A stretch of 64,000 nt of DNA from Saccharothrix sp. HUAS TT1 (GTDB lineage Bacteria > Actinomycetota > Actinomycetes > Mycobacteriales > Pseudonocardiaceae). Positions 1-8,173 of the stretch are shown piece after piece. Both the position numbers and the translations under genes were made by a program. Below the pieces are notes generated by a model. That model made no database searches. It saw nothing but the letters and a program-made list of their open reading frames with translations, and was not told the DNA's origin. Where the stretch lies: positions 620,001-684,000 of the forward strand of contig NZ_CP160453.1 of the NCBI RefSeq assembly GCF_040744945.1, written 5' to 3'. Numbering within the stretch: position 1 is the stretch's first letter; each line of letters starts with the position of its first letter.

Positions 1-193
1 ACCCGATCAGGTCCCAGGTGTCGGCGCGGGCCAGGACCGGCAGCACGCCGCCCTCGCCGAGGCCGAGCCCGACGATCGCCGCCACCGGCCAGGCGAAGAA
101 CACGCCCAGGAACGCCAGGGGCAGCAGCGCGGCCAGCGACCAGGCGAGCCTCGGACCCGGTCCCGACCTCAGCCCTGGACCAGCGTGCGCCAC
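1..193 (-). CDS. thiP: Thiamine ABC transporter permease (ThiP-like), N-terminal fragment
   Basis: Only the first ~64 codons are in the window; the gene runs off the left edge. The readable N-terminus has a hydrophobic segment ending near LAFLGVFFAWPVAAIVG, as expected for the first membrane helix of a binding-protein-dependent permease. The likeliest start is a GTG at 193 overlapping the end of thiB, so the two are translationally coupled. The ThiP assignment rests mostly on position: it follows a periplasmic-type binding protein under a TPP riboswitch. Another ABC permease family cannot be excluded from this fragment. Confidence 0.7.
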   Translation of the reverse strand, partial: MAHAGPGLRSGPGPRLAWSLAALLPLAFLGVFFAWPVAAIVGLGLGEGGVLPVLARADTWDLIG

Positions 194-1203
194 TGCCGCA
201 CCCACTGCTCGCGGTTCGCGTCGACCTCGGCGGCGGGCAGCGACCGCGCGGTGGCGGGCAGCGGCGCGGCCTTCGCCCACGCCTCGGGCAGCGCGACGCC
301 CTCGCGGGACGGGTAGACGTACATCTGGCCCGGCACGTCAGCCTGCACTTTCTCGCCGAGCAGGAAGTCGAGGACCTTGCGCGCGTCCTCGGGGTTCTTC
401 GCGCCCTTCAGCACGCCCGCGTACTCGACCTGGCGGTAGCAGGTGTCCAGCAGCGCCTTGGTGCGCGGCGCGCCGTCGTCGCCGATCTCCGCCGACGGCG
501 AGGACGCGTAGGACACCACGATCGGCCGCGGCCCCTTGCCGCTGGAGCCGGAGAAGTCCTGGGTGTACGCCTCCTCCCAGCCGCTGACGACCTTCACGCC
601 GTTGGCCTTGAGCTGACCCCAGTAGTTCGTCCAGTTGTCGCCGAACTGGTCGATCGTGCCGAGCAGGAACGCCAGGCCGGGCGAGGAGGTGGCCGGGTCC
701 TCGACCACCAGCATGTCCCGGTACTTGGGGTCGGCCAGGTCGGCGTACTGCTCGGGCTCGCCGATGTCCTTGAAGGCGGCGACGTCGATGTTCAGGCACA
801 CGTCGCCGACGTCCACCGCGTGCAGCCGGTTCGGCGGGTCGAGCTGGTAGCGCTGCGCGCCCTTCTGCGCCTCGGGGCTCGCGTACTCCTCGAACACGTC
901 CTCCGCCAACGCGCGCGAGGCGAACGTGGAGTCCACGCCGAAGGCGACGTCGCCGATCGGGGCGTCCTTGGTGAGCACCAGCTTGTTGGTGACCTCGCCG
1001 GCGTCACCACTGGCCAGCGGCTTGATCGTGATGCCGGTCCCGGTCTTGAACTCCTCCAGCAGCTCGGGCGTGAGGGCGAACGAGTCGTGCGTCACCAGCG
1101 TGACGACCCGCTCCCCCGGCGCCGGCGCGTCCGAGGTGGTCACCGAACAGGCGGTGAGCAGCGCGAACGCGGTCACTGCGGGCAGCACTCGTCGGAACAT
1201 CAT
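169..1203 (-). CDS. thiB: Thiamine ABC transporter substrate-binding lipoprotein (ThiB-like)
   Basis: 344 residues. The N-terminus has a lipoprotein signal with lipobox LLTAC (Cys19), so the mature protein should be anchored outside the membrane. The rest resembles an iron/thiamine-type extracellular binding protein, with VTLVTHDSFALTPELL at the mature N-terminus and a later PGLAFLLGTI stretch typical of the ThiB (TbpA) family. It would capture thiamine or its phosphates and deliver them to the permease encoded next. A TPP riboswitch lies immediately upstream and overlaps the leader, which strongly supports thiamine as substrate. The gene overlaps the proposed thiP start, so the two form one operon. 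Confidence 0.9.
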   Translation of the reverse strand: MMFRRVLPAVTAFALLTACSVTTSDAPAPGERVVTLVTHDSFALTPELLEEFKTGTGITIKPLASGDAGEVTNKLVLTKDAPIGDVAFGVDSTFASRALAEDVFEEYASPEAQKGAQRYQLDPPNRLHAVDVGDVCLNIDVAAFKDIGEPEQYADLADPKYRDMLVVEDPATSSPGLAFLLGTIDQFGDNWTNYWGQLKANGVKVVSGWEEAYTQDFSGSSGKGPRPIVVSYASSPSAEIGDDGAPRTKALLDTCYRQVEYAGVLKGAKNPEDARKVLDFLLGEKVQADVPGQMYVYPSREGVALPEAWAKAAPLPATARSLPAAEVDANREQWVRQWRTLVQG

Positions 1204-1204
1204 C

Positions 1205-1293
1205 TCTCCCTACACCGGCATGACCCGGATCAGGTGTGGACGGTCGAAGGCTCGCGCGCCTTCCTCTCAGCCCGGCGCAACACCGGACTCCCG
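1205..1293 (-). promoter_or_regulatory. TPP riboswitch (THI box)
   Basis: Read on the minus strand, the leader of thiB has the two invariant THI-box blocks: GGGCTGAGAGG (around 1262-1272) and CCTGATCCGGGTCATGCCGG (around 1213-1232), followed by the closing TGTAGGGAGA strand that pairs with the 5' GGGAGTCCGG block near 1282-1293. The closing strand runs into the thiB ribosome-binding site (GGAGAGATG). This suggests control of translation initiation: TPP binding would hide the site and switch off uptake. I saw no T-rich terminator. Confidence 0.93.
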
Positions 1294-1337
1294 TGGTGAA
1301 CGCGCAGCCTACCCCGCGCGGTGGCACGATCGGTCCC

Positions 1338-1631
1338 ATGGCCGAACTGCTGACCGACGACCAGGTGACCGCCGCGCTGGGGTCGCTGCCCTCGTGGCGC
1401 GCGCAGGACGCCGCGCTGGTGCGCACGGTGGAGCTGGACAGCTTCGCGCGGGCGTTGCAGGTGGTGAACCGGGTAGCGGAGATCGCCGAGAACGACGACC
1501 ACCACCCGGACATCGACATCCGCTGGCGCACGCTGACGTTCCGCTGCAGCACGCACTCGACCGGCGGGATCACCGCGCTGGACGTGTCCCTAGCGGAGGA
1601 GATCGACGGAGTGCTCGACGTCCTCGGTTGA
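1338..1631 (+). CDS. phhB: Pterin-4a-carbinolamine dehydratase
   Basis: 97 residues, full length for the family. It dehydrates 4a-hydroxytetrahydrobiopterin during pterin recycling, although in actinomycetes the physiological role is often unclear. The family signature is present as ENDDHHPDIDIRW, with His55, His56 and Pro57 in the catalytic position. I chose the ATG at 1338 because it gives the standard family N-terminus (AELLTDDQVTAAL). The gene is convergent with the next one and the two coding regions overlap by 42 bp at their 3' ends, leaving no room for a separate terminator. Confidence 0.93.
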   Translation: MAELLTDDQVTAALGSLPSWRAQDAALVRTVELDSFARALQVVNRVAEIAENDDHHPDIDIRWRTLTFRCSTHSTGGITALDVSLAEEIDGVLDVLG

Positions 1632-2789
1632 CCGCTGCCGCAGGACCACGGCGATCGTGACGAGGGTGAGCACGCCCACCGCCGGGTAGACCCAGCCCAG
1701 CGCCGCGTAGTACCAGGGGCGCGGGATGACCCAGATCGACGGCTGCGCGTTGAGCAGGAACGAGATCAGGTAGCTGCCGATCGCCAGGAGCCACGCCACC
1801 GCCGTGACGGCCGCCAGCCGGTGCTTGGCCGCGTACAGCAGCCACATCAGGGCGGGCGCCGCCCAGACCCAGTGGTGGCTCCAGGAGATCGGCGAGACCA
1901 GCAGGCCGAGGAACTGCACGGCCACGATCATCGCCAGCACGTCCTGGGCCTTGACGGCCGCGTGCAGCGCGAACCCGGCGAGCACCGCCGCGACCACCAC
2001 GGCGGCCACGAAGACCGGCCCGGTGCCGATGTCGTGGCCGACCGTGCGGGACAGGGCGCCGCGCAGCGACTGGTTGATCGCCGAGCCGACCGGCCCGACC
2101 CGCGAGGCGTCGCCGAGCAGGTGGAACCAGTACTCGTTCGACAGCCTCGGCGAGACCGCGTACGCCGCCGCGACCGTGCCGAAGAACGCCACGACCGACC
2201 ACACCGCCGCCTTGTACTGGCGGTTGACCAGGAAGTAGAGGCCGGAGATGGCGGGCGTGAGCTTCAACCCGGCCGCGATCCCGACGCCCGCGCCCTGCTT
2301 CCAGCGGCGGGCGCTGACCATCGCGCCGAGCAGGAGGGCCGCCAGCACCAGGTTGATCTGGCCGTAGTTCAGCGTCGTGCGGACCGGCTCGACCCAGATG
2401 AACAGGCCGGTCCACAGCATCGCGCGGCGCGGGTCGGCGCGGCCGGCGAGCTGGAGCGACTTGCGGGTGATGAACCACAGGCAGGCGAGGCTGACCAGCT
2501 GCCAGGACCACCGGGCCACGCCCCACGGCACCCAGGAGAGCGGCACGAAGACGATGGCGGAGAACGGCGGGTAGGTGAACGGGAGGGCGAACTGGTCGGA
2601 GAACTCCTCCAGCCGCCACTCGTAGAGCAGGCCGGTGAACAGCTCGGGCGAGGCGTTCCGGTAGACCATCAGGTCGACCATGGTCATCTTCGTCTGGAAG
2701 GCCACCATGGCCAGGTGCCCGAGCAGGGAGGCGCCCAGGATCCACGGCGCGAAGGCGAGCACCCGCCCCTCAAGTGCGCGCAACGTCAC
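1590..2789 (-). CDS. GT87-family polyprenol-phosphate-dependent mannosyltransferase (DUF2029)
   Basis: 399 residues, multi-pass membrane protein with about ten hydrophobic segments. GT87 landmarks are visible: an early acidic position in MTMVDLMVYRNASP, the FTYPPFSAIVFVPLS block, NYGQINLVLAALLL, and AAGLKLTPAISGLYFLV. Mycobacterial relatives (PimE, Rv2181) add alpha-1,2-mannose to phosphatidylinositol mannosides or lipoarabinomannan using polyprenol-phosphate mannose on the outer face of the membrane. The exact acceptor here is unknown. The start is a GTG at 2789 preceded by GGAGGTAGAGCA. The 3' end overlaps phhB on the other strand. Confidence 0.87.
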   Translation of the reverse strand: MTLRALEGRVLAFAPWILGASLLGHLAMVAFQTKMTMVDLMVYRNASPELFTGLLYEWRLEEFSDQFALPFTYPPFSAIVFVPLSWVPWGVARWSWQLVSLACLWFITRKSLQLAGRADPRRAMLWTGLFIWVEPVRTTLNYGQINLVLAALLLGAMVSARRWKQGAGVGIAAGLKLTPAISGLYFLVNRQYKAAVWSVVAFFGTVAAAYAVSPRLSNEYWFHLLGDASRVGPVGSAINQSLRGALSRTVGHDIGTGPVFVAAVVVAAVLAGFALHAAVKAQDVLAMIVAVQFLGLLVSPISWSHHWVWAAPALMWLLYAAKHRLAAVTAVAWLLAIGSYLISFLLNAQPSIWVIPRPWYYAALGWVYPAVGVLTLVTIAVVLRQRSTEDVEHSVDLLR

Positions 2790-2891
2790 TGCTCTACCTC
2801 CACGAAGGTGTGAATTACACGACTGCCGGGCCACGAAACCGGGTACCCGAGCGTCAAGACGAGTGGGAGATCAACGCAAGGGGTAAACCGC

Positions 2892-2996
2892 ATGACCACC
2901 GACATCGTCGTGTTCACCGTCTCCGCACTGGGGATGCTCGCCACCGCGGGGGGCGTCTTCGCCCTCGCCCGCCACAGTCGCAAGCAGGTGCGCTGA
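2892..2996 (+). CDS. Small single-pass membrane protein (34 residues)
   Basis: A short frame beginning MTTDIVVFTVSALGMLA and ending ARHSRKQVR. It has one hydrophobic helix (about residues 5-25) followed by a basic tail, the usual pattern for a small membrane peptide with its C-terminus in the cytoplasm. The ATG is preceded by AAGGGG at good spacing, and a strong hairpin begins 18 bp after the stop. An RBS, a frame and a terminator together argue that this is a real transcription unit. I do not recognise a family and assign no function. Confidence 0.55.
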   Translation: MTTDIVVFTVSALGMLATAGGVFALARHSRKQVR

Positions 2997-3014
2997 CGCA
3001 CGTGCACAGTACCT

Positions 3015-3043
3015 CGGGGCGGTGCGTCGAACGCACCGCCCCG
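3015..3043 (+). terminator. Intrinsic terminator-like hairpin
   Basis: A perfect 12-bp inverted repeat (CGGGGCGGTGCG / CGCACCGCCCCG) with a 5-nt loop, placed directly after the 34-residue membrane peptide. There is no T-tract, as is common in high-GC actinobacteria. Confidence 0.75.
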
Positions 3044-3124
3044 ACTGCTGCCCGGGGTCGGTCGGGGACCGGCGGTCCCGGCTCAGGCGCAGCTCAGGTC
3101 ACCGAACCGCACTACGGTGAGGAC

Positions 3125-3558
3125 ATGGCCGACTTGCCCGACTGGATGCGTCCGCCGCGCTCTAGGGCCAAGCGCCTCACGGTGCCGAGGTCGACCGCGA
3201 GATGACGATCCGGCTCGACGCCCGCAACCGCCCGGAAGCGGATGTCCTCGTGTCGTCGGCTCCCTACGACCCGGATCGGACGTGGTTCGAGCCGGGCGAC
3301 GTGCTGCTGGTGGTCGAGGTCGTCTCACCCGAGTCCGCCTTCCGGGACCGCACGGTGAAGCTGCCCAAGTACGCCGCGGCAGGCATCCGGCACCACTGGC
3401 TGGTCGAGGACGAGGCCACCGGCCCGGTCGTGCACGTCTACGAACTGGACGAGCCGACCAGGGCCTACACGTCGACCGGCGTCTTCCGCGACTCCCTCCA
3501 CGTCCCGGTGCCGTTCGAGATCGACATCGACCTGGCGAAGCTCGTGCCCGACCGCTGA
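3125..3558 (+). pseudogene. Uma2-family (DUF820, PD-(D/E)XK-like) gene, internally deleted and frameshifted
   Basis: The N-terminus MADLPDWMRPPR starting at 3125 is the usual opening of actinobacterial Uma2 proteins. The C-terminal two-thirds resumes at AEVDREMTIRLDARNRPE just before 3202, in a different frame. About 70 residues in between, normally containing the HELIDG part, are missing. The remaining part keeps RPEADVLV, LVVEVVSPES and KLPKYAAAG, which hold the usual Asp/Glu/Lys residues. An ATG at 3202 leaves an open 118-codon frame, so a truncated product could still be made. Uma2 proteins are abundant putative nucleases of unknown role. I read this copy as decayed. Confidence 0.7.
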
Positions 3559-3779
3559 CCATCGCGGTCACCCGCTCCTCCGTGCCACCCCACTGTCACA
3601 GTGGCAAGAGCGGCCGACGTGAGGAACGCCCCGGTCGTTTCCGACTGGTGCGCGGACGAGCCGAAAGCGCTGCCGGAATAGCGGCCGTGCCCCGGGACCG
3701 CCCCCCTGCTCAGACCGGACGGCTCATCGTGCGTGGTCGAACTCCTCGACGCGGCCCAACGATCTCTCGCGCCGATCGG

Positions 3780-3799
3780 ACGTTGAACCGGAACTCCAC
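3780..3799. repeat. Left copy of ychF-3'-end direct repeat
   Basis: This 20-bp stretch matches positions 4352-4371, the last codons of ychF (encoding VEFRFNV), in 19 of 20 positions. The single mismatch is synonymous in the ychF frame. The two copies bracket the Doc/antitoxin pair exactly, which suggests insertion or recombination at the ychF 3' end. Confidence 0.7.
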
Positions 3800-3801
3800 G
3801 T

Positions 3802-4137
3802 TCAGGGGACCGACCGACGAGTCCAGGAGCCGAGGTGCCGCGCCGCCTCGACGTGGTCCACCGCACCGGTGGCGAGACCGATGACCAAGTCGTAGGCGTC
3901 GTCCTCGGGTGCGTCCAAGTCGATTCCGTTGAGGCCGTGGAAGACGAACGCCGCCAGCCACCCCAGCCGCTTGTTGCCGTCGATCAACGGGTGGTTGCGT
4001 ACGATCGGCTCCAGCAGCACGGCGGCCTTCTCGTCCACCCCGCCGTAGGCGTCCCGCCCCGTCAGCGACGACCGCGACGGTGGGCGGCCGAGGTCGTGGG
4101 CCGGCAGGTCTTCCAGGGGCGGGTACTCGAAGTTCAC
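3802..4137 (-). CDS. doc: Doc-type Fic-family toxin
   Basis: 111 residues. The Doc active-site motif is present as HPLIDGNKRLGW (His49, Asp53, Asn55, Lys56, Arg57), followed by the typical FHGLNGIDLDAPEDDAYDLV region. Doc proteins inactivate EF-Tu by phosphorylation. The N-terminal helical part is about 20 residues shorter than in typical 125-residue Doc proteins: the segment between YPPLEDL and LGRPPSRSS is missing. Activity is therefore uncertain. The GTG start at 4137 overlaps the stop of the upstream small gene as GTGA, so toxin and antitoxin are coupled. Both are flanked by a repeat of the ychF 3' end. Confidence 0.85.
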   Translation of the reverse strand: MNFEYPPLEDLPAHDLGRPPSRSSLTGRDAYGGVDEKAAVLLEPIVRNHPLIDGNKRLGWLAAFVFHGLNGIDLDAPEDDAYDLVIGLATGAVDHVEAARHLGSWTRRSVP

Positions 4138-4268
4138 TGCGAGAGCCGGTCGAGCAACCCCGCGTACCGCTCGCGGCCCTCACCGGAGAGTGCCCGGACA
4201 CGGTCCTGGCGGACCCGGCGCGCGGCGGCGTCCGCGCGTTCCTGCTCCTCGGTCGGCCTTGACGTCAT
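4134..4268 (-). CDS. Putative antitoxin of the Doc module (44 residues)
   Basis: A small charged frame beginning MTSRPTEEQERADAAARRVR and ending GLLDRLSQ. It is helix-prone with alternating acidic and basic residues and no hydrophobic segment. Its stop overlaps the Doc GTG start by 4 bp (GTGA), the classic arrangement for an antitoxin translated first. I do not recognise the sequence as Phd, and 44 residues is short for a DNA-binding antitoxin. It may only supply a neutralising helix, or may itself have been shortened. The antitoxin role is inferred from gene order and coupling. Confidence 0.6.
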   Translation of the reverse strand: MTSRPTEEQERADAAARRVRQDRVRALSGEGRERYAGLLDRLSQ

Positions 4269-4346
4269 CGCCACACCACCGATCTTTCGCCGGACGCCGT
4301 CGAGGGGTGGCGCGCTGACTCCTGCGCGGGAGGTGTCGGGCCGCGA

Positions 4347-5426
<1,080 letters not shown>

Positions 5427-5506
5427 GGGAGGTGAGTCTACGCGCCCCCGCCGCCGTGTCCGATTCCCGCGAGACCGGACCTCTTCGCGCTGGCAGAGTG
5501 AGGTGC

Positions 5507-6775
5507 ATGCTCCTCGACGACGAACGCGCCTACCGGGCCGTCGCCGCCCGCGACGCCCGGTTCGACGGGTGCTTCATCCTCGCCGTGCGCACGACCCGCA
5601 TCTACTGCCGGCCGTCCTGCCCCGCCATCACGCCGAAGCGCCGCAACGCCGAGTTCTACCCGACCGCGGCCGCCGCCCAGTCCGCCGGCTACCGGGCGTG
5701 CCGCCGGTGCCTGCCCGACGCCGTGCCCGGCTCGCCGGAGTGGAACCTGCGGGCCGACCTGGCCGCCCGCGCCATGCGCCTGATCTCCGACGGCGTGGTG
5801 GAGCGCGAGGGCGTGCCGGGGCTCGCGGCGCGCCTGGGCTACTCGGAACGCCACCTGACCCGCGTGCTGACCGCCGAGCTGGGCGCCGGACCGCTCGCGC
5901 TGGCCCGCGCGCACCGCGCCCACTCGGCGAGGCTGCTGATCGAGACGACGGACCTGGCGTTCGCCGACGTCGCGTTCGCGGCCGGTTTCGCCAGCGTCCG
6001 GCAGTTCAACGAGACGATCCGGGCGGTGTTCGCCGCCACCCCGTCGGCGATGCGCTCGGCCCGGGCCGCGTCGACCTCGGCGGGCCGCATCACGCTGCGC
6101 CTGCCGTACCGGCCGCCGTTCGACGCGGCGGGCCTGCTCGCGCACTTCCGGGCGACCGCGATCCCGGGCGTGGAGCACGTCACGGACCGCTGCTACGCGC
6201 GGTCGCTGCGCCTGCCGCACGGCCAGGCGACCGTGCGGCTGGAACCGGCGGCCGGGCACGTGTCGTGCTCGCTGCGGCTGACCGACCTGCGCGACCTGGG
6301 CAGCGCGGTGAGCCGGGTGCGGCGGCTGCTCGACCTCGACGCCGACCCGGTGGCCGTGGACGACTTCCTGGCCGCCGACCCGGCGCTGCGCCCGTCGGTG
6401 CTCGCCCGGCCCGGCGTGCGGCTGCCGGGCAGCGTCGACGGCGCGGAAACCCTGCTCAGGGCGCTCGGGCACGACGTGCGCGGTGAGGCGTTGGAGCAGC
6501 CGGACGGGCCGGTGACGCACCTGTACCCGGCGCCGGCGGCGATCGACTCGCCGGTGGCTCGGGCGTTGGCGGACGGCACGTTGAAGGTCGACGTGGGCCG
6601 GGACGCGGACGAGCTGCACGCCGAGCTGACCGCGTTCCCCGGCGTCGGCCCGGAGGTCGCCTCGTACGTGGTGATGCGCGTGCTCGGCGCCCCTGACATC
6701 CCTTTGACCAGCGACAACGTCGCGTGGCGCCCCTGGCGCTCCTACGCCGCGATGCACCTCGGGAGGACCGCATGA
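5507..6775 (+). CDS. Ada methylphosphotriester-sensing AraC regulator fused to a degenerate AlkA domain
   Basis: 422 residues. The N-terminal Ada zinc domain has all four cysteines (Cys34, Cys38, Cys65, Cys68) in RIYCRPSCP and CRRCLP. An AraC-type helix-turn-helix region follows (about residues 75-180; GFASVRQFNETIRAVF), then an AlkA N-terminal domain. The C-terminal glycosylase half is shorter than in the usual ~490-residue fusions. The GQQVSVAAAR-type helix, the stretch before RALADGTL, and the helix between the catalytic-Asp position (LTSD) and WRPWRSYAAMHL all appear absent. FPGVGPEVASYVVMRVLG keeps a hairpin-helix-hairpin-like motif. Regulation looks intact; base excision is doubtful. 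The stop overlaps the ogt ATG. Confidence 0.85.
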   Translation: MLLDDERAYRAVAARDARFDGCFILAVRTTRIYCRPSCPAITPKRRNAEFYPTAAAAQSAGYRACRRCLPDAVPGSPEWNLRADLAARAMRLISDGVVEREGVPGLAARLGYSERHLTRVLTAELGAGPLALARAHRAHSARLLIETTDLAFADVAFAAGFASVRQFNETIRAVFAATPSAMRSARAASTSAGRITLRLPYRPPFDAAGLLAHFRATAIPGVEHVTDRCYARSLRLPHGQATVRLEPAAGHVSCSLRLTDLRDLGSAVSRVRRLLDLDADPVAVDDFLAADPALRPSVLARPGVRLPGSVDGAETLLRALGHDVRGEALEQPDGPVTHLYPAPAAIDSPVARALADGTLKVDVGRDADELHAELTAFPGVGPEVASYVVMRVLGAPDIPLTSDNVAWRPWRSYAAMHLGRTA

Positions 6776-7269
6776 GCACTGGACACGTGTCCACGACCGA
6801 AACCCCGATCGGCCCCTTCACCGCCGTCGTCGCCATGGACGGCGTGGTCCTGGCCAGCGGCTGGACCTCGGACGTGGACGACCTGCTGCCGCAGGTGTCG
6901 CCGTCCCTGCGGCCGACGTCGCTGACGCCCCGCCGCGACCTGGGCGCGGTGACCAGGGCGGTGCGGGCCTACCACGCCGGGGAGCTGTCGGCGATCGACG
7001 ACGTCCCGGTCCGCCAGCGCGCGGGCGAGTTCATGCGGCAGGCGTGGGACGCGCTGCGGACGGTGCCGGCGGGCAAGCCGATCAGCTACGCCGACTTCGC
7101 CCTGCTGGCGGGCCGGCCGGCGGCGGTGCGAGCCGCGGCGACGTCGTGCGCGCGCAACGCGGTGACGCTGTTCGTGCCGTGCCACCGGGTGATCCGCACG
7201 GGCGGCGCGCCGGGCGACTTCCGCTGGGGGCCGGACGTGAAGCGCTGGCTGCTGGGCCACGAGTCCTGA
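6772..7269 (+). CDS. ogt: Methylated-DNA--[protein]-cysteine S-methyltransferase
   Basis: 165 residues. The acceptor-cysteine motif PCHRVIR is present (FVPCHRVIRTGGAPGDFRWG), preceded by the helix-turn-helix ISYADFALLAGRPAAVRAA. The enzyme removes alkyl groups from O6-alkylguanine onto its own cysteine in one irreversible step. Its ATG overlaps the stop of the Ada-AlkA gene (ATGA), so the two form an adaptive-response operon. Expression is probably driven by methylated Ada. Confidence 0.95.
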   Translation: MSTGHVSTTETPIGPFTAVVAMDGVVLASGWTSDVDDLLPQVSPSLRPTSLTPRRDLGAVTRAVRAYHAGELSAIDDVPVRQRAGEFMRQAWDALRTVPAGKPISYADFALLAGRPAAVRAAATSCARNAVTLFVPCHRVIRTGGAPGDFRWGPDVKRWLLGHES

Positions 7270-7270
7270 C

Positions 7271-7288
7271 CGGGCGGCGGGCCGCCCG
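7271..7288. terminator. Bidirectional hairpin between convergent genes
   Basis: A 7-bp GC stem (CGGGCGG / CCGCCCG) with a 4-nt loop lies between the ends of ogt and the convergent DUF6542 gene. Confidence 0.55.
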
Positions 7289-7293
7289 CGCGG

Positions 7294-8136
7294 TCACTCG
7301 TCGTCGCGGGGGCGGGGGCGGCGGGGACGACCGCCTTCGCGGGGCGGGGCGGGACGGCGGGGGCGGTCCGGGTTGCCGGTGGCGTTGGCCGGGCGGGGGC
7401 GCTTGGGGCGGCTCTCGTCACCGTCCGCGGCGGCGGGGCGGCGGCGTTCGGCGGGAGCGTCGGCCCGGTCGGCGCGATCGGCCCGGTCGGCTCGGGGGCG
7501 CTTCTTGGGGCGGTCCTCCGACGGCTGCGGCTTCTCGGCGGCGGCCCGGTCAGCGCGGTCAGCCCGTTCGGCGCGGTCGGACCGGTCTGCGCGGTCGGCC
7601 TTGTCGGCGCGACGCGACTTCTCCGGCTTGCGCTTGGCCTCGCGGATCTCGTCCTTGGTCAGCCGGTTCGGGTCCTTCTGCCTCATCACCCGCAGGATGC
7701 CCAGCACCACCGTGCACGCCGTGGTGATCGCCATCGCCGGGAAGCCGTCGATCAGCGGCTTGCCCAGCTTCAGCCCCGCCGACGCGAGCCCGCCCTCGGG
7801 CAGCCCCTGGGTGAACACCACCAGCAGCGGCACCACGATGGCCAGCACGAGCGGCGGCTGGACGACCGGGCCGAACATCGAGCGGCGCTCGACGAACACG
7901 ACCGCGCCGACGCAGCCGACGAAGAACGTGATCCCGAACACCCAGCCCACGGTCTGAGCGGCCGAGCCTACGTCGACGTAGGTGCCGACGATGGCCACCA
8001 CGAACGCGATGAGCACAGCCGCCCACCAGGGCAAACCCCTAAAGCTGCCGAACATGGCGCGGTCGTTCCAGCGGACGGCGGAAAGCTCGTCGTCCTCCGG
8101 TTCGCTGCGCGAGTCGTCACGCATAGCAGCGGTCAC
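7294..8136 (-). CDS. DUF6542-like membrane protein with Ala-Asp-Arg repeat tail
   Basis: About 280 residues. The N-terminal half has four hydrophobic helices (LPWWAAVLIAFVVAIVG, VGWVFGITFFVGCVGAVVFV, LVLAIVVPLLVVF, AMAITTACTVVLGI). The C-terminal half is very basic and acidic by turns, with imperfect tandem ADR/RAD tripeptides (ADKADRADRSDRAERADRAD and a second run) and an RP-rich end. I recognise the membrane part as the actinobacterial family around Rv1111c, function unknown; it sits between ychF and ispH in mycobacteria too. The GTG at 8136 has GAGGAG upstream; a GTG two codons earlier is possible. Confidence 0.75.
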   Translation of the reverse strand: MTAAMRDDSRSEPEDDELSAVRWNDRAMFGSFRGLPWWAAVLIAFVVAIVGTYVDVGSAAQTVGWVFGITFFVGCVGAVVFVERRSMFGPVVQPPLVLAIVVPLLVVFTQGLPEGGLASAGLKLGKPLIDGFPAMAITTACTVVLGILRVMRQKDPNRLTKDEIREAKRKPEKSRRADKADRADRSDRAERADRADRAAAEKPQPSEDRPKKRPRADRADRADRADAPAERRRPAAADGDESRPKRPRPANATGNPDRPRRPAPPREGGRPRRPRPRDDE

Positions 8137-8173
8137 GCACACTCCTCGTTCGGCTCAGTCCCGACACACTCTA

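Noticed and set aside
3590..3604. CCACTG-TCA-CAGTGG dyad after the Uma2 remnant
   Set aside because: Short, in decayed sequence, and not positioned at a promoter; could be a weak terminator but I cannot support more.
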